From positions 124,001 through 188,000 of the forward strand of contig JAEKKJ010000016.1 of assembly GCA_019510435.1 (NCBI GenBank): 64,000 nucleotides of DNA, read 5' to 3'. Numbering within the stretch: the first letter of the stretch is position 1; each line of letters starts with the position of its first letter. The position numbers were made by a program, and so were the translations under genes. Below the pieces are notes generated by a model that worked only from the letters and a program-made list of their open reading frames with translations, made no database searches and was not told the DNA's origin. Source of the stretch: Caulobacterales bacterium (GTDB lineage: Bacteria > Pseudomonadota > Alphaproteobacteria > Caulobacterales > Caulobacteraceae). Positions 9,917 through 18,663 of this stretch are shown piece by piece.

Positions 9917-10040
9917 GATCAGGCCTCCGCTGCGCCGCCGCGATGCCGGCGGCGCGCCTGGAACGTGCAGGGCGGTCGCTGGGCTCCCTGCACGCCCATG
10001 CCCCGTTGACTCGCGCCCCGGCCTCCACGACAACCCCTCC

Positions 10041-10246
10041 AACTCTCGCGGGAGAGGCCGGGCCATCGCGTCCGGCGCCGAAGGCGCAACCGCCCCGGAA
10101 ACGCTCAGGCAAAAGGACCGCGACGGGCTGATGAACGCTGGAAAGTTCCCTCCCTAGCCTTGGCGATGGAGGGGCGCCGAAGGAGCAGGGGATCGCCAGG
10201 CAAGCGGCGGTCCGAAATCTCTCAGGCTCTAGGGACAGCGGGGGCG
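10041..10246 (+). ncRNA. Tandem glycine riboswitch (gcvT RNA element), two aptamers
   Basis: Aptamer 1 GGAGAGGCC...GGCGCCGAAGGCGCAACCGCCCCGGAAACGCTCAGGCAAAAGGACCGC; aptamer 2 GGGGCGCCGAAGGAGCAGGGG...AATCTCTCAGGCTCTAGGGACAG; directly upstream of gcvT. Confidence 0.93.
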
Positions 10247-10322
10247 TGCGAGGCCAGGGTCCTATCCCGCGAGGGATGATCGCCCGGGCGCGCGCCGGAT
10301 CGTCAGCTCAGGGTCGCCCAAC

Positions 10323-11453
10323 TTGTCCGAGACCGCCCTCAAGACCACCCCGCTCACCGAGGCGCACGTCGCGCTCGGGGCCCGCATGGTGCCGTTCGCC
10401 GGCTATTCCATGCCGGTGCAGTACCCGATGGGGGTGATGGCCGAGCACCTGTGGACCCGCGAGCATTGCGGGATCTTCGACGTCTCCCACATGGGCCAGG
10501 CCCGCCTCACCGGCGTCTCGCCGCTCTCGGCCTTCGAGGAGGTGGTCCCCGGCGACTACATCGGGCTGAAGGCGGGCAAGCAGAAGTATTCCGTGCTGCT
10601 GAACCGCCAGGGCGGGATCATCGACGACCTGATGGCGGGGCGGCCGACCTCCGCCGACGGGACGCCCGACGATGGCCTGTTCGTGGTGGTCAACGGCGCC
10701 TGCAAGGACAACGACTTCAAGGTGATCGACGACGAACTGGCCGGCCAGGTGGAGAGCCGTCGGCTGGAGGACCGCGCCCTGATCGCCGTCCAGGGTCCGG
10801 AAGCCGCAGCGGTGGTCAACGGCCTGGTCCCCGAGACCACGTCCATGGTGTTCATGGACATCCGCTCGCTGAAGGGCCTCGAGACCGACCTGATCGTCTC
10901 GCGGTCCGGCTACACCGGCGAGGACGGCTACGAGATCTCCGTACCGGCCGGCGAGGCCGCGCGGGTCTGGACCCTGCTGCTGGCCGATGAGCGTGTGCGG
11001 CCGATCGGGCTGGGCGCGCGCGATTCGCTGCGCCTGGAGGCCGGCCTGCCGCTCTATGGCCACGACCTGGACGAGACCGTCTCGCCGGTGGAGGCGGGCC
11101 TCACCTTCGCCATCAACAAGAACCGCCGCGAACAGCGCGACTTCCCCGGCGCGGCCCGGATCGTCAAGGAGCTGGCCGAGGGGCCGGCGCGGACGAAGGT
11201 TTGCCTGCGCGTGCTGGAAGGCGCCCCGGCCCGCGAGGGCGCCGAGGTGGCTGACGAGGCGGGAGCCGTGATCGGCGTCGTGACGTCCGGCGGCTATTCC
11301 CCCTGCCTCAAGGCCGGCATCGCCCTCGCCTTCGTGCCGCCCGCCTTCAAGGCCGAGGGGACGAAGCTGAAAGTCATCGTCCGCGGCAAGGCCCAGGCCT
11401 GCGAGGTCGTGGCCTCGCCGTTCGTCCCCCATCGCTACGTTCGCAAAGTCTAG
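10323..11453 (+). CDS. gcvT: Glycine cleavage system aminomethyltransferase T
   Basis: TTG start; [42 protein letters not shown]; operon with gcvH/gcvP. Confidence 0.97.
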   Translation: MSETALKTTPLTEAHVALGARMVPFAGYSMPVQYPMGVMAEHLWTREHCGIFDVSHMGQARLTGVSPLSAFEEVVPGDYIGLKAGKQKYSVLLNRQGGIIDDLMAGRPTSADGTPDDGLFVVVNGACKDNDFKVIDDELAGQVESRRLEDRALIAVQGPEAAAVVNGLVPETTSMVFMDIRSLKGLETDLIVSRSGYTGEDGYEISVPAGEAARVWTLLLADERVRPIGLGARDSLRLEAGLPLYGHDLDETVSPVEAGLTFAINKNRREQRDFPGAARIVKELAEGPARTKVCLRVLEGAPAREGAEVADEAGAVIGVVTSGGYSPCLKAGIALAFVPPAFKAEGTKLKVIVRGKAQACEVVASPFVPHRYVRKV

Positions 11454-11464
11454 GAGAGAGACCG

Positions 11465-11830
11465 ATGCGCTTCACCAAGGATCACGAGTGGGTCGAGCTG
11501 GAGGGCGATGTCGCCACCATCGGCGTCACCGCCCACGCCGCCGAGCAGCTGGGCGACGTGGTGTTCGTCGAGACTCCGGAGGTGGGCAAGACGGTGAAGG
11601 CCGGCGACGCCTTCGCCGTGGTCGAGAGCGTCAAGGCGGCCTCCGACGTCTACGCCCCGCTGTCCGGCGAGGTGGTCGAGGCCAACGCCGTGCTGGGCGA
11701 CGCCCCCGAGACCGTCAACGCCGACCCGGAGCGCGGCGGCTGGTTCGCCAAGCTGAAGGTCGCCAATCCTGCCGAGTACGAGGCGCTGATGGATCGCGCT
11801 GCGTACGAAGCCTTCCTGCAGACGCAGTAG
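11465..11830 (+). CDS. gcvH: Glycine cleavage system H protein
   Basis: [68 protein letters not shown] with the lipoyl-lysine motif. Confidence 0.97.
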   Translation: MRFTKDHEWVELEGDVATIGVTAHAAEQLGDVVFVETPEVGKTVKAGDAFAVVESVKAASDVYAPLSGEVVEANAVLGDAPETVNADPERGGWFAKLKVANPAEYEALMDRAAYEAFLQTQ

Positions 11831-11833
11831 GTC

Positions 11834-12352
11834 GTGAGCTTCGACGTCTTTCTGATTTCGTCCAGCGCCTCGCCGAGCGGCGCGGAGGCGGACATGGCCC
11901 TGGATCGGGCGCTTGCGCTTTGCGGGGCACGGCGCGGCGCGACCGCCGACGCCGATATCGTGTTGCCTAGCGGTGACGATGTCGAATTCTTTGGCGCAGG
12001 GCCGGGCGAGGTCGGGGGAATGTTCGCTCTGCGCAGCCTCGACCAGGAGCTGGCCAACCTGATCTTCGAAGTCGCTGACGCGACGCGCTGCCTGGTCATC
12101 TTCCCAGGTGATGAACCGGCCTTCTTGCGCACGCCGGGACATGAGGGGGTGGCGCTCGACCCGGATGCTCCCGAGATCGTCGAGGTCGAAGACGCCGCCG
12201 CCCTGTTCCGGCGCTTGCACGGTCCTGCCGAGAGCTGGGCCGACTATGCCGGCAGCGTGACCGGGGCGCCTCCGCCCGACGCTCCGGAGGCGACCAACAG
12301 CGATCCCACGCTTCTCGACCGGTTCTTCAAGCGGTCGAACAAGAAAGACTGA
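11834..12352 (+). CDS. Hypothetical protein encoded inside the gcv operon
   Basis: GTG start 3 nt after the gcvH stop and ending 4 nt before gcvPA; complete in-frame [30 protein letters not shown]...[31 protein letters not shown]. Confidence 0.7.
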   Translation: MSFDVFLISSSASPSGAEADMALDRALALCGARRGATADADIVLPSGDDVEFFGAGPGEVGGMFALRSLDQELANLIFEVADATRCLVIFPGDEPAFLRTPGHEGVALDPDAPEIVEVEDAAALFRRLHGPAESWADYAGSVTGAPPPDAPEATNSDPTLLDRFFKRSNKKD

Positions 12353-12356
12353 CCCG

Positions 12357-13691
12357 ATGCGATACCTCCCCCTCACGCCCGATGATCGCGCCCAGATGCT
12401 GGGGGTGATCGGTGCGCCGGATATCGACGCCCTGTTCGCGCACGTGCCGGCCGCCGCGCGCCGCCGCGAGCTGTTCGACCTGCCGCTGCATGCGGGCGAG
12501 ATGGAGGTGGAGCGGGAGCTGGCGGGCCTGGCCGCCCTGAACCGCGCCGCCGGCGCCGGACCCTTCTTCTGCGGGGCGGGGGCGTATCGCCACCACGTGC
12601 CGGCCACCGTCGACCACGTGATCCAGCGCTCGGAATTCCTGACCAGCTACACGCCGTACCAGCCCGAGATCGCCCAGGGCACGCTGCAGGTGCTGTTCGA
12701 ATTCCAGACCCAGGTCGCCGCGCTCACCGGCCTCGATGTGGCCAACGCCTCCATGTACGACGGCTCCAGCGCCTGCGCGGAAGCCGTGATGATGGCCCAG
12801 CGCGTCACGCGCCGGGAGAAGGCCATCCTCTCCGGTGGGGTGCACCCGCACTATGCCGCCGTCACCCAGACCATCGCTCACGCCGAGGGCATGGAGATCG
12901 TGCGCCAGCCCGCGGCCATCGACGCCGAGGCCGCCGTGATCGCCGCGATCGACGCGGAGACCGCCTGCGTGGTGGTCCAGACGCCCAACGTCTTCGGCGT
13001 GGTCACCGACGTGAGCCGGATCGCCGAGGCCGCGCACGCCGCCGGCGCGCTGCTGATCGTGGTGACGACCGAGGCCGTCTCCTTTGGCCTGCTGAAGTCC
13101 CCGGGCCAGATGGGCGCCGACATCGCCGTGGCCGAGGGCCAGTCGATCGGCAACGCCCTGAACTATGGCGGCCCCTACGTAGGGCTCTTCGCCTGCCGCG
13201 AGAAGTTCGTGCGCCAGATGCCCGGCCGGCTGTGCGGCGAGACGGTCGATGCGGAGGGCCGGCGCGGCTACGTCCTGACCCTGTCGACGCGCGAGCAGCA
13301 CATTCGCCGCGACAAGGCCACGTCCAACATCTGCACCAACTCCGGCCTCTGCGCCCTGGCGTTCACGATCCACATGACGCTGCTGGGCGGCGCCGGGCTG
13401 CAGCAGCTGGCGCGGCTCAACCATAGCCGGGCGCGAGAGCTGAAGGCGGCGGTCGAAGGTGCGGGGCTGCAGGTGCTGACGCCGCGGTTCTTCAACGAGA
13501 TCGCGGTGCGGACGAAGGGGCCCGCCACGGCCCTGGTCGAGAAGCTGGCGGGCGAGGGCATCCTCGCCGGCGTGCCCTACGCCCGGCTCGACCCCCACGC
13601 CGGGCTGGACGACGTGCTGCTGGTCGCGGCCACCGAAACCACCACCTCCGACGACATCGCGGCCCTAGCCGCGGCCCTGAACGCAGGCTGA
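12357..13691 (+). CDS. gcvPA: Glycine dehydrogenase (decarboxylating) subunit 1
   Basis: [27 protein letters not shown]...[49 protein letters not shown]. Confidence 0.97.
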   Translation: MRYLPLTPDDRAQMLGVIGAPDIDALFAHVPAAARRRELFDLPLHAGEMEVERELAGLAALNRAAGAGPFFCGAGAYRHHVPATVDHVIQRSEFLTSYTPYQPEIAQGTLQVLFEFQTQVAALTGLDVANASMYDGSSACAEAVMMAQRVTRREKAILSGGVHPHYAAVTQTIAHAEGMEIVRQPAAIDAEAAVIAAIDAETACVVVQTPNVFGVVTDVSRIAEAAHAAGALLIVVTTEAVSFGLLKSPGQMGADIAVAEGQSIGNALNYGGPYVGLFACREKFVRQMPGRLCGETVDAEGRRGYVLTLSTREQHIRRDKATSNICTNSGLCALAFTIHMTLLGGAGLQQLARLNHSRARELKAAVEGAGLQVLTPRFFNEIAVRTKGPATALVEKLAGEGILAGVPYARLDPHAGLDDVLLVAATETTTSDDIAALAAALNAG

Positions 13692-15271
13692 TGACCATGC
13701 AGACCATCGGACGCCCGACCCGCCCCGACAGCGACGCCGCCGCCGGCGGCTTCGCCTCCCTGACTGGCGGCCGCGGCCTGGTCCAGAGCGAGCCGCTGAT
13801 CTTCGAACTGGGCGGCTGGAACAAGACCGGTGTCGACCTCGAGCCGCCCGCGCAGGACGCGGCCGACCTCGACGGGCTGACCCGGGACGAGCTGGCGCTG
13901 CCCGGCCTCTCCGAGCCCGAGACGATGCGCCACTATGTGCGCCTGTCGCAGCTGAACCACGCCATCGACCTGGCGCTCTATCCGCTGGGCTCGTGCACGA
14001 TGAAGCACAACCCGCGGCTCAACGAGAAGGCCGCGCGCATGGCCGGCTTTGCCGACCTTCACCCGCTGCAGCCGGTCTCCACCACCCAGGGCGCGCTCGC
14101 GCTAATGGACCGCCTGGCCCACTGGCTGAAGACCCTCACCGGCATGCCGGCGGTCGCGCTGTCGCCCAAGGCCGGCGCCCACGGCGAGCTCTGCGGCCTG
14201 CTCTGCATCAAGGCCGCCCACGAGGCCGCCGGCCAGGGCCACCGCAAGGTCGTCCTGGTCCCCACCTCGGCCCACGGCACCAATCCGGCCACCGCGGCCT
14301 TCGTCGGCTACACCGTCACCGAGATCGCCCAGACCGCCGACGGGCGGGTCGACCTCGCGGACCTGGAGGCCAAGCTCGGCCCCGACGTGGCCGCGATCAT
14401 GGTCACCAACCCCAACACCTGTGGGCTCTTCGAGCGCGACATCGTCGAGATCAGCCGGCTCACCCATGCGGCCGGCGCCTACTTCTATTGCGACGGCGCC
14501 AATTTCAACGCCATCGTCGGGCGCGTGAAGCCGGGCGATCTCGGCGTCGACGCCATGCACATCAACCTGCACAAGACCTTCTCCACGCCGCACGGCGGCG
14601 GCGGGCCCGGCGCAGGTCCGGTGGTGTTGTCGCAGGCCCTGGCGCCCTTTGCGCCGGCGCCCTGGCTGGTCAGCGGGCCGGAGGGCCTGGCGCTGGTGGA
14701 GGAAGCCCGTGGCGAAGCGGCCCAGGCGTTCGGCCGGATGTGCGCCTTCCAGGGCCAGATGGGCATGTTCGTACGCGCCTACGCCTATATGCGCAGCCAC
14801 GGCGCCGACGGCCTGCGCCAGGTGGCCGAGGACGCGGTGCTCAACGCCAACTACATCAAGGCGCGGCTTTCCGACGTGATGAGCCCGGCCTTCCCCGAGG
14901 GGCCGTGCATGCACGAGGCCCTGTTCGACGACGCCTGGCTGGAGGGTACGGGAGTCACCACCCTCGATTTCGCCAAGGCGATGATCGACGAGGGCTTCCA
15001 CCCGATGACCATGTACTTCCCGCTCGTGGTGCATGGCGCGATGCTGATCGAGCCGACGGAGACGGAGTCCCGGCGCGAACTGGACCGGTTCTGCGAGGCC
15101 CTGCGTGCTTTGGCCGCAACGGCCAAGCTTGGGGAGGTCGAACGGTTCAAGGGCGCCCCCTTCCTCGCCCCCCTCCGCCGCCTTGACGAGACCCTGGCGG
15201 CGCGGAAGCCGAAACTGGCGTGGCGCCCAGAACCCGGCACTGTGGCGCCGGCGCCATTAGCGGCCGAATAG
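13691..15271 (+). CDS. gcvPB: Glycine dehydrogenase (decarboxylating) subunit 2
   Basis: YPLGSCTMKHNPRLNEKAARM...SAHGTNPATAAFVGY...MHINLHKTFSTPHGGGGPGAGPV PLP-lysine motif. Confidence 0.97.
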   Translation: MTMQTIGRPTRPDSDAAAGGFASLTGGRGLVQSEPLIFELGGWNKTGVDLEPPAQDAADLDGLTRDELALPGLSEPETMRHYVRLSQLNHAIDLALYPLGSCTMKHNPRLNEKAARMAGFADLHPLQPVSTTQGALALMDRLAHWLKTLTGMPAVALSPKAGAHGELCGLLCIKAAHEAAGQGHRKVVLVPTSAHGTNPATAAFVGYTVTEIAQTADGRVDLADLEAKLGPDVAAIMVTNPNTCGLFERDIVEISRLTHAAGAYFYCDGANFNAIVGRVKPGDLGVDAMHINLHKTFSTPHGGGGPGAGPVVLSQALAPFAPAPWLVSGPEGLALVEEARGEAAQAFGRMCAFQGQMGMFVRAYAYMRSHGADGLRQVAEDAVLNANYIKARLSDVMSPAFPEGPCMHEALFDDAWLEGTGVTTLDFAKAMIDEGFHPMTMYFPLVVHGAMLIEPTETESRRELDRFCEALRALAATAKLGEVERFKGAPFLAPLRRLDETLAARKPKLAWRPEPGTVAPAPLAAE

Positions 15272-15391
15272 GCGCGCGTTAGGAAAATTTAACGCGGCTG
15301 CGCCTTTACGATCTCTGCGGACGTACGCATATCAGGTGCGTGATCGGTGGGACCTCCCCGCCCCGCCGCGCGCCCCCCAGGACTAATCTAA

Positions 15392-15802
15392 GTGTCTTTC
15401 GCCATGCCCTCTTTGCGCGTCTATCGCGCCACGGACGATCTCGCGCGCGAGATCGCGGGCCGCGTCGTGCGGTTCGGCCTGCTGATCATCGGCGGGCTGA
15501 TCATGCTCGTGGGTCTGGGCCTGGCCTTCCTGCCGGGGCACCTGGGCCTGCCGCTGCTGGTGGTCGGGCTGATGATCGTGCTGCGCAACTCCTTCAAGGC
15601 GCGGCGCCAGTTCGTGCGCATGCAGCGCGCCCACCCGAAGATGGTCTTCCCGCTCCGCCGCCTGATGCGCCGCGACCCCGAGATCGTGCCGGTCTTCTGG
15701 CAGCAGACGCTGCGGGTGGAACGCGTGATCCTGAAGCGCCGCTGGCGGGTGCTGGGCAAGGCGCGCCGCCGCTGGCTGCGCCGTCGGCCGGCCGCGGCCT
15801 GA
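15392..15802 (+). CDS. Small basic membrane protein, hypothetical
   Basis: Hydrophobic segment GLLIIGGLIMLVGLGLAFLPGHLGLPLLVVGLMIVL followed by an Arg-rich C-terminus. Confidence 0.65.
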   Translation: MSFAMPSLRVYRATDDLAREIAGRVVRFGLLIIGGLIMLVGLGLAFLPGHLGLPLLVVGLMIVLRNSFKARRQFVRMQRAHPKMVFPLRRLMRRDPEIVPVFWQQTLRVERVILKRRWRVLGKARRRWLRRRPAAA

Positions 15803-15928
15803 GCGGTCGGGCGACGCGGCAATAGTCCGCGCGCCGATCGATAGGTCCAAGAGCGCCGCAATCCGAGAGAGCTGAACTGAGAAGGCCGCTGTCAGGCCCG
15901 GTGTTGGTGCGGCCTATGTGTTCTTGTT

Positions 15929-16255
15929 TTGTTCTTTACAAATGAGCTGACCTCCCATATTCTCGCCTTGGTGGTGATCGGGACGCGCTCCCGGCAGGGA
16001 CGAGGGGCTGCACGGGTGTGGGATCCACGACACGAACTCCTGGAGGCCAAAGGGCAGGGTTACGCATCACTCTTCGGCACGCGCTTCGGCCACTTGGTCA
16101 TGGGGTCGATTGAAGGACAGGCAGACCGACAACGTAATGTCGCTCGGGGTCGACCGATCGAGTGGCATGTCGCCGAGCGACCAGCCAGCGACGCGATACG
16201 GGAAAACATCTGGAAGTCCGTCCCTGATGTCCTGTTTGATCCGCCGAGGTGGTGA
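15929..16255 (+). CDS. Tox-REase-5-like polymorphic toxin C-terminal nuclease domain, N-terminus/delivery region missing
   Basis: VWDPRHELLEAKGQGYASLFGTRFGHLVMGSIEGQADRQRNVARGRPIEWHVAERPASDAIRENIW resembles the Tox-REase-5 ExK core and (G)QArRQ...G.PxEWHvAE region; in-frame TGA at 15878; TTG is the only apparent start. Confidence 0.6.
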   Translation: MFFTNELTSHILALVVIGTRSRQGRGAARVWDPRHELLEAKGQGYASLFGTRFGHLVMGSIEGQADRQRNVARGRPIEWHVAERPASDAIRENIWKSVPDVLFDPPRW

Positions 16256-17019
16256 TGGCGCCAGCAGATCTGGATGTCGAATTCCACCTGAGCCTCGGTC
16301 GGAAGATCGCGGTCGGCTGGAATGGCAATCGCCCGCAATCCGCCGAGGACATCGCCGGTCGCCTCAAGGCGATGGTGGAATGGCTGACCGCGATGCGAGT
16401 GCTTAAGACGTCGGTCTGGCCCCTCTTCGACCGCGTGCCACGGGCGAGCGACCCCACGGTCGCTTTGCTCCCCACCGCCGATCTGGCGCAGCTTATTGAC
16501 CGCAAGGCGAGGTTCGATCCTCCACCGTTGCCTCGGCCCGTCGGCCCTACGGGCTATCATTTCGTGGTGGCCTCGAACGAGCTTCCCCGCGAGCCCACGC
16601 GCGCCAGCATCTGGTTGAAGGTGGGCATGAGCCGTCCCAGCGATGAGAATACCGTCTTGCTCAACCTTCACGGTCGCCATCCGCTCTGGGCCGATGAGGC
16701 CGGCTGCCGCGAAGCATTGCGGTTCCTGATCGCGCTTTGGGGTGCGGAATGGGGCTTGATTGGGAGCGCTCTGCGGTCGGAGTTCAGCGGAGGCGACAGG
16801 CCCCCGCCCAGCTACGCCTTGGGGGATTTCGTCTGGATGAATTGGGCAAGACCCGGGGTGAGGCGCCAATGGAAGGCCGGGTTCTGGACCCCGCCTGCGC
16901 CCGCGGACGCCGTCGAGCCGTGGCTCAATGGACAGCTGTCGGTCTGGTCGGACGGGGCTGTTTCGAACGTTCCGGGGGCCGGCGACGTGCAACGCCAGCC
17001 GCCGAGATCCGACGGCTAG
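16255..17019 (+). CDS. Imm52-like immunity protein
   Basis: VGWNGNRPQSAEDIAGRLKAMVEWLTAM...LPTADLAQLIDRKARFD...GYHFVVASNE...NTVLLNLHGRHPLWADEAGCREALRFLIALWGAEWGLI; TGATG overlap with the toxin-like ORF. A GTG at 16249 is an alternative start. Confidence 0.62.
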   Translation: MAPADLDVEFHLSLGRKIAVGWNGNRPQSAEDIAGRLKAMVEWLTAMRVLKTSVWPLFDRVPRASDPTVALLPTADLAQLIDRKARFDPPPLPRPVGPTGYHFVVASNELPREPTRASIWLKVGMSRPSDENTVLLNLHGRHPLWADEAGCREALRFLIALWGAEWGLIGSALRSEFSGGDRPPPSYALGDFVWMNWARPGVRRQWKAGFWTPPAPADAVEPWLNGQLSVWSDGAVSNVPGAGDVQRQPPRSDG

Positions 17020-17127
17020 CACGATCACGTTTGTCGGAATCGACAAAGTCTGACTCGTGCTCGTCGATCTAAAATGCCGAGCCCGTTCTTCCCGTTTTGA
17101 TGTTCGAGCAGACGGGACAGGCTCTAG
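17016..17127 (+). repeat. CTAG-bounded GANTC-containing dispersed repeat, copy 2
   Basis: CTAGCACGATCACGTTTGTCGGAATCGACAAAGTCTGACTCGTGCTCGTCGA...CCCGTTCTTCCCGTTTTGATG...GACGGGACAGGCTCTAG. Confidence 0.92.
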
Positions 17128-17182
17128 CGGATCGCAGATCTAAGCTTGCCAGCGCGCCGCGGGCCGTTGCGGGAGTCGAAGA

Positions 17183-17285
17183 GGCCCACGGACACCCGCC
17201 TCGCCGGTCGGCGCCGGATCCCAGCCTCCCCAGGCGGAGGGATCCTTGCGGTTTCGATCGGAGAGGGGACGGGGGTCCGTGGGCC
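17183..17285. repeat. Intergenic long-range inverted repeat with nested inverted repeat
   Basis: GGCCCACGGACACCC (17183-17197) vs GGGGGTCCGTGGGCC (17271-17285), 14/15 complementary; internal GGATCCC...GGGATCC. Confidence 0.6.
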
Positions 17286-17369
17286 GGTCGACGGCGCCGG
17301 CGTTCCCCAACGCCTGCGCCTGACCATTGACGCCGCCCGCGAGCCCGGGGGCGGCGCCGATCTTGAGGA

Positions 17370-17861
17370 CTACTGCAGCTTGCCCGCCAGCTGGCCGATG
17401 GCCTGATCGATCAGCGGGTCGGACTTGGCGCCGGCCAGGCGCTGGACCAGCACCTGTTCGGCCATCTGGGCCGCGAGTTCGGCGGCGGCCGCGCGGACCT
17501 CGGCTTCGGCCTGAGCCTCGGCCTGGGCGATCTTGCGCTCAGCCATCAGGCCGCGGCGCTCCAGCTGTTCGGCCAGCTTCACCTGGGCCTCGGCCTGCAG
17601 GCGCTGGGCCTCGTCCTTGGCGTTGGCCAGCATCTCGGCGGCCAGCTTCTCGGAGGCGTCCTTCTGCGACTTCACCTGGGCCAGCAGGGCTTCAGCCTCC
17701 CGGCGCAGGGCCGCGGCCTCGTCCAGCTGGGCCTGCACCTTGGCGCCGGCGTCGCCCAGGGCCTTCCAGGCGAACCTGTGGACTCCGGCCATCACCAGGA
17801 TGCCCAGGAAGACCACGAAGGCGGCGCCCACCCAGAAGTGGGCGTCCAACAACAGTTCCAT
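17370..17861 (-). CDS. atpF: F0F1 ATP synthase subunit B
   Basis: MELLLDAHFWVGAAFVVFLGILVMAGVHRFAWKALGDAGAKVQAQLDEAAALRREAEALL. Confidence 0.93.
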   Translation of the reverse strand: MELLLDAHFWVGAAFVVFLGILVMAGVHRFAWKALGDAGAKVQAQLDEAAALRREAEALLAQVKSQKDASEKLAAEMLANAKDEAQRLQAEAQVKLAEQLERRGLMAERKIAQAEAQAEAEVRAAAAELAAQMAEQVLVQRLAGAKSDPLIDQAIGQLAGKLQ

Positions 17862-17864
17862 CGC

Positions 17865-18389
17865 TTATCCCTTCGCCGCCGCGGAGAGCTCCGCCGCGGA
17901 CGCCGTCTTGCCGGTCAGCTTGGTGACGATCGCCTGGGCCGTGTCGGCGGCGATGCCGGCGACATTGGCCATGGCGGCCTCGCGGGCCTTGGCGATACGC
18001 GCCTCGGCCTCGGCGCCGGTGGCGGCCAGCTTGGCCTCCTCCTGCGCCAGGCGGGCGGCGATCTCGGCCTGGGCTTTCGCCCGGGCCTCGGCCGCCACCT
18101 TCTGAGCCCCGGCGCGGGCCTTGGCGGCCTCGACCGCTGCGGCCTGGGCCTGGGCGTCGGCCTCGTCCTTCATCCGGCGCGCATCGGCGATGTCGCCCGC
18201 GATCTTGCCTTCACGCGCCTCGATCGTCCCGCCCACCTTCGGAACGGCGAAGAAGCGCATGAACGCCATCACGCCGAAGAAGATGATCAGGAACCAGGCG
18301 ATCTGGCCTGGCCACCAGTGGAAGTCGAACTGCGGCAGGCCTCCCGAGGCGCCCTCGGCGGCAGTGCCAGCTTGGGTCTCGGCCGCCAT
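17865..18389 (-). CDS. F0F1 ATP synthase subunit B'
   Basis: LPQFDFHWWPGQIAWFLIIFFGVMAFMRFFAVPKVGGTIEAREGKIAGDIADARRMKDEADA. Confidence 0.92.
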   Translation of the reverse strand: MAAETQAGTAAEGASGGLPQFDFHWWPGQIAWFLIIFFGVMAFMRFFAVPKVGGTIEAREGKIAGDIADARRMKDEADAQAQAAAVEAAKARAGAQKVAAEARAKAQAEIAARLAQEEAKLAATGAEAEARIAKAREAAMANVAGIAADTAQAIVTKLTGKTASAAELSAAAKG

Positions 18390-18396
18390 CGGTGGA

Positions 18397-18630
18397 TTAC
18401 GCGCCGGCGCCGAACAGGATGATCAGCGACACCACGAAGGCGAACAGGCCCATGGTTTCGGTCAGGGCCATGCCGAGGAACAGCATGGTCTGCTGGCTGG
18501 CGGCCGCCGACGGGTTGCGGATGGCGGCTTGCAGGTAGTTGCCGAACAGCACGCCGAGACCGACACCGGCCCCGATCATACCGGAGGTGGCGAGACCCGC
18601 GCCGATCAGCTTGGCGGCATGAGCGTCCAT
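18397..18630 (-). CDS. atpE: F0F1 ATP synthase subunit C
   Basis: AAKLIGAGLATSGMIGAGVGLGVLFGNYLQAAIRNPSAAASQQTMLFLGMALTETMGLFAFVVSLIILF. Confidence 0.97.
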   Translation of the reverse strand: MDAHAAKLIGAGLATSGMIGAGVGLGVLFGNYLQAAIRNPSAAASQQTMLFLGMALTETMGLFAFVVSLIILFGAGA

Positions 18631-18663
18631 TGGAATTAGTCCTCTCTGGAAATCTAGGTTGGG

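Noticed and set aside
15281-15297. TTAGGAAAATTTAAC as a CtrA box downstream of gcvPB
   Set aside because: Spacing between half-sites is 6 rather than 7 and one half-site is imperfect; too weak to call.
17146-17406. 86-aa and similar ORFs between repeat copy 2 and atpF
   Set aside because: Several overlapping frames over an inverted-repeat region, no coding signature; treated as structured/repetitive DNA.
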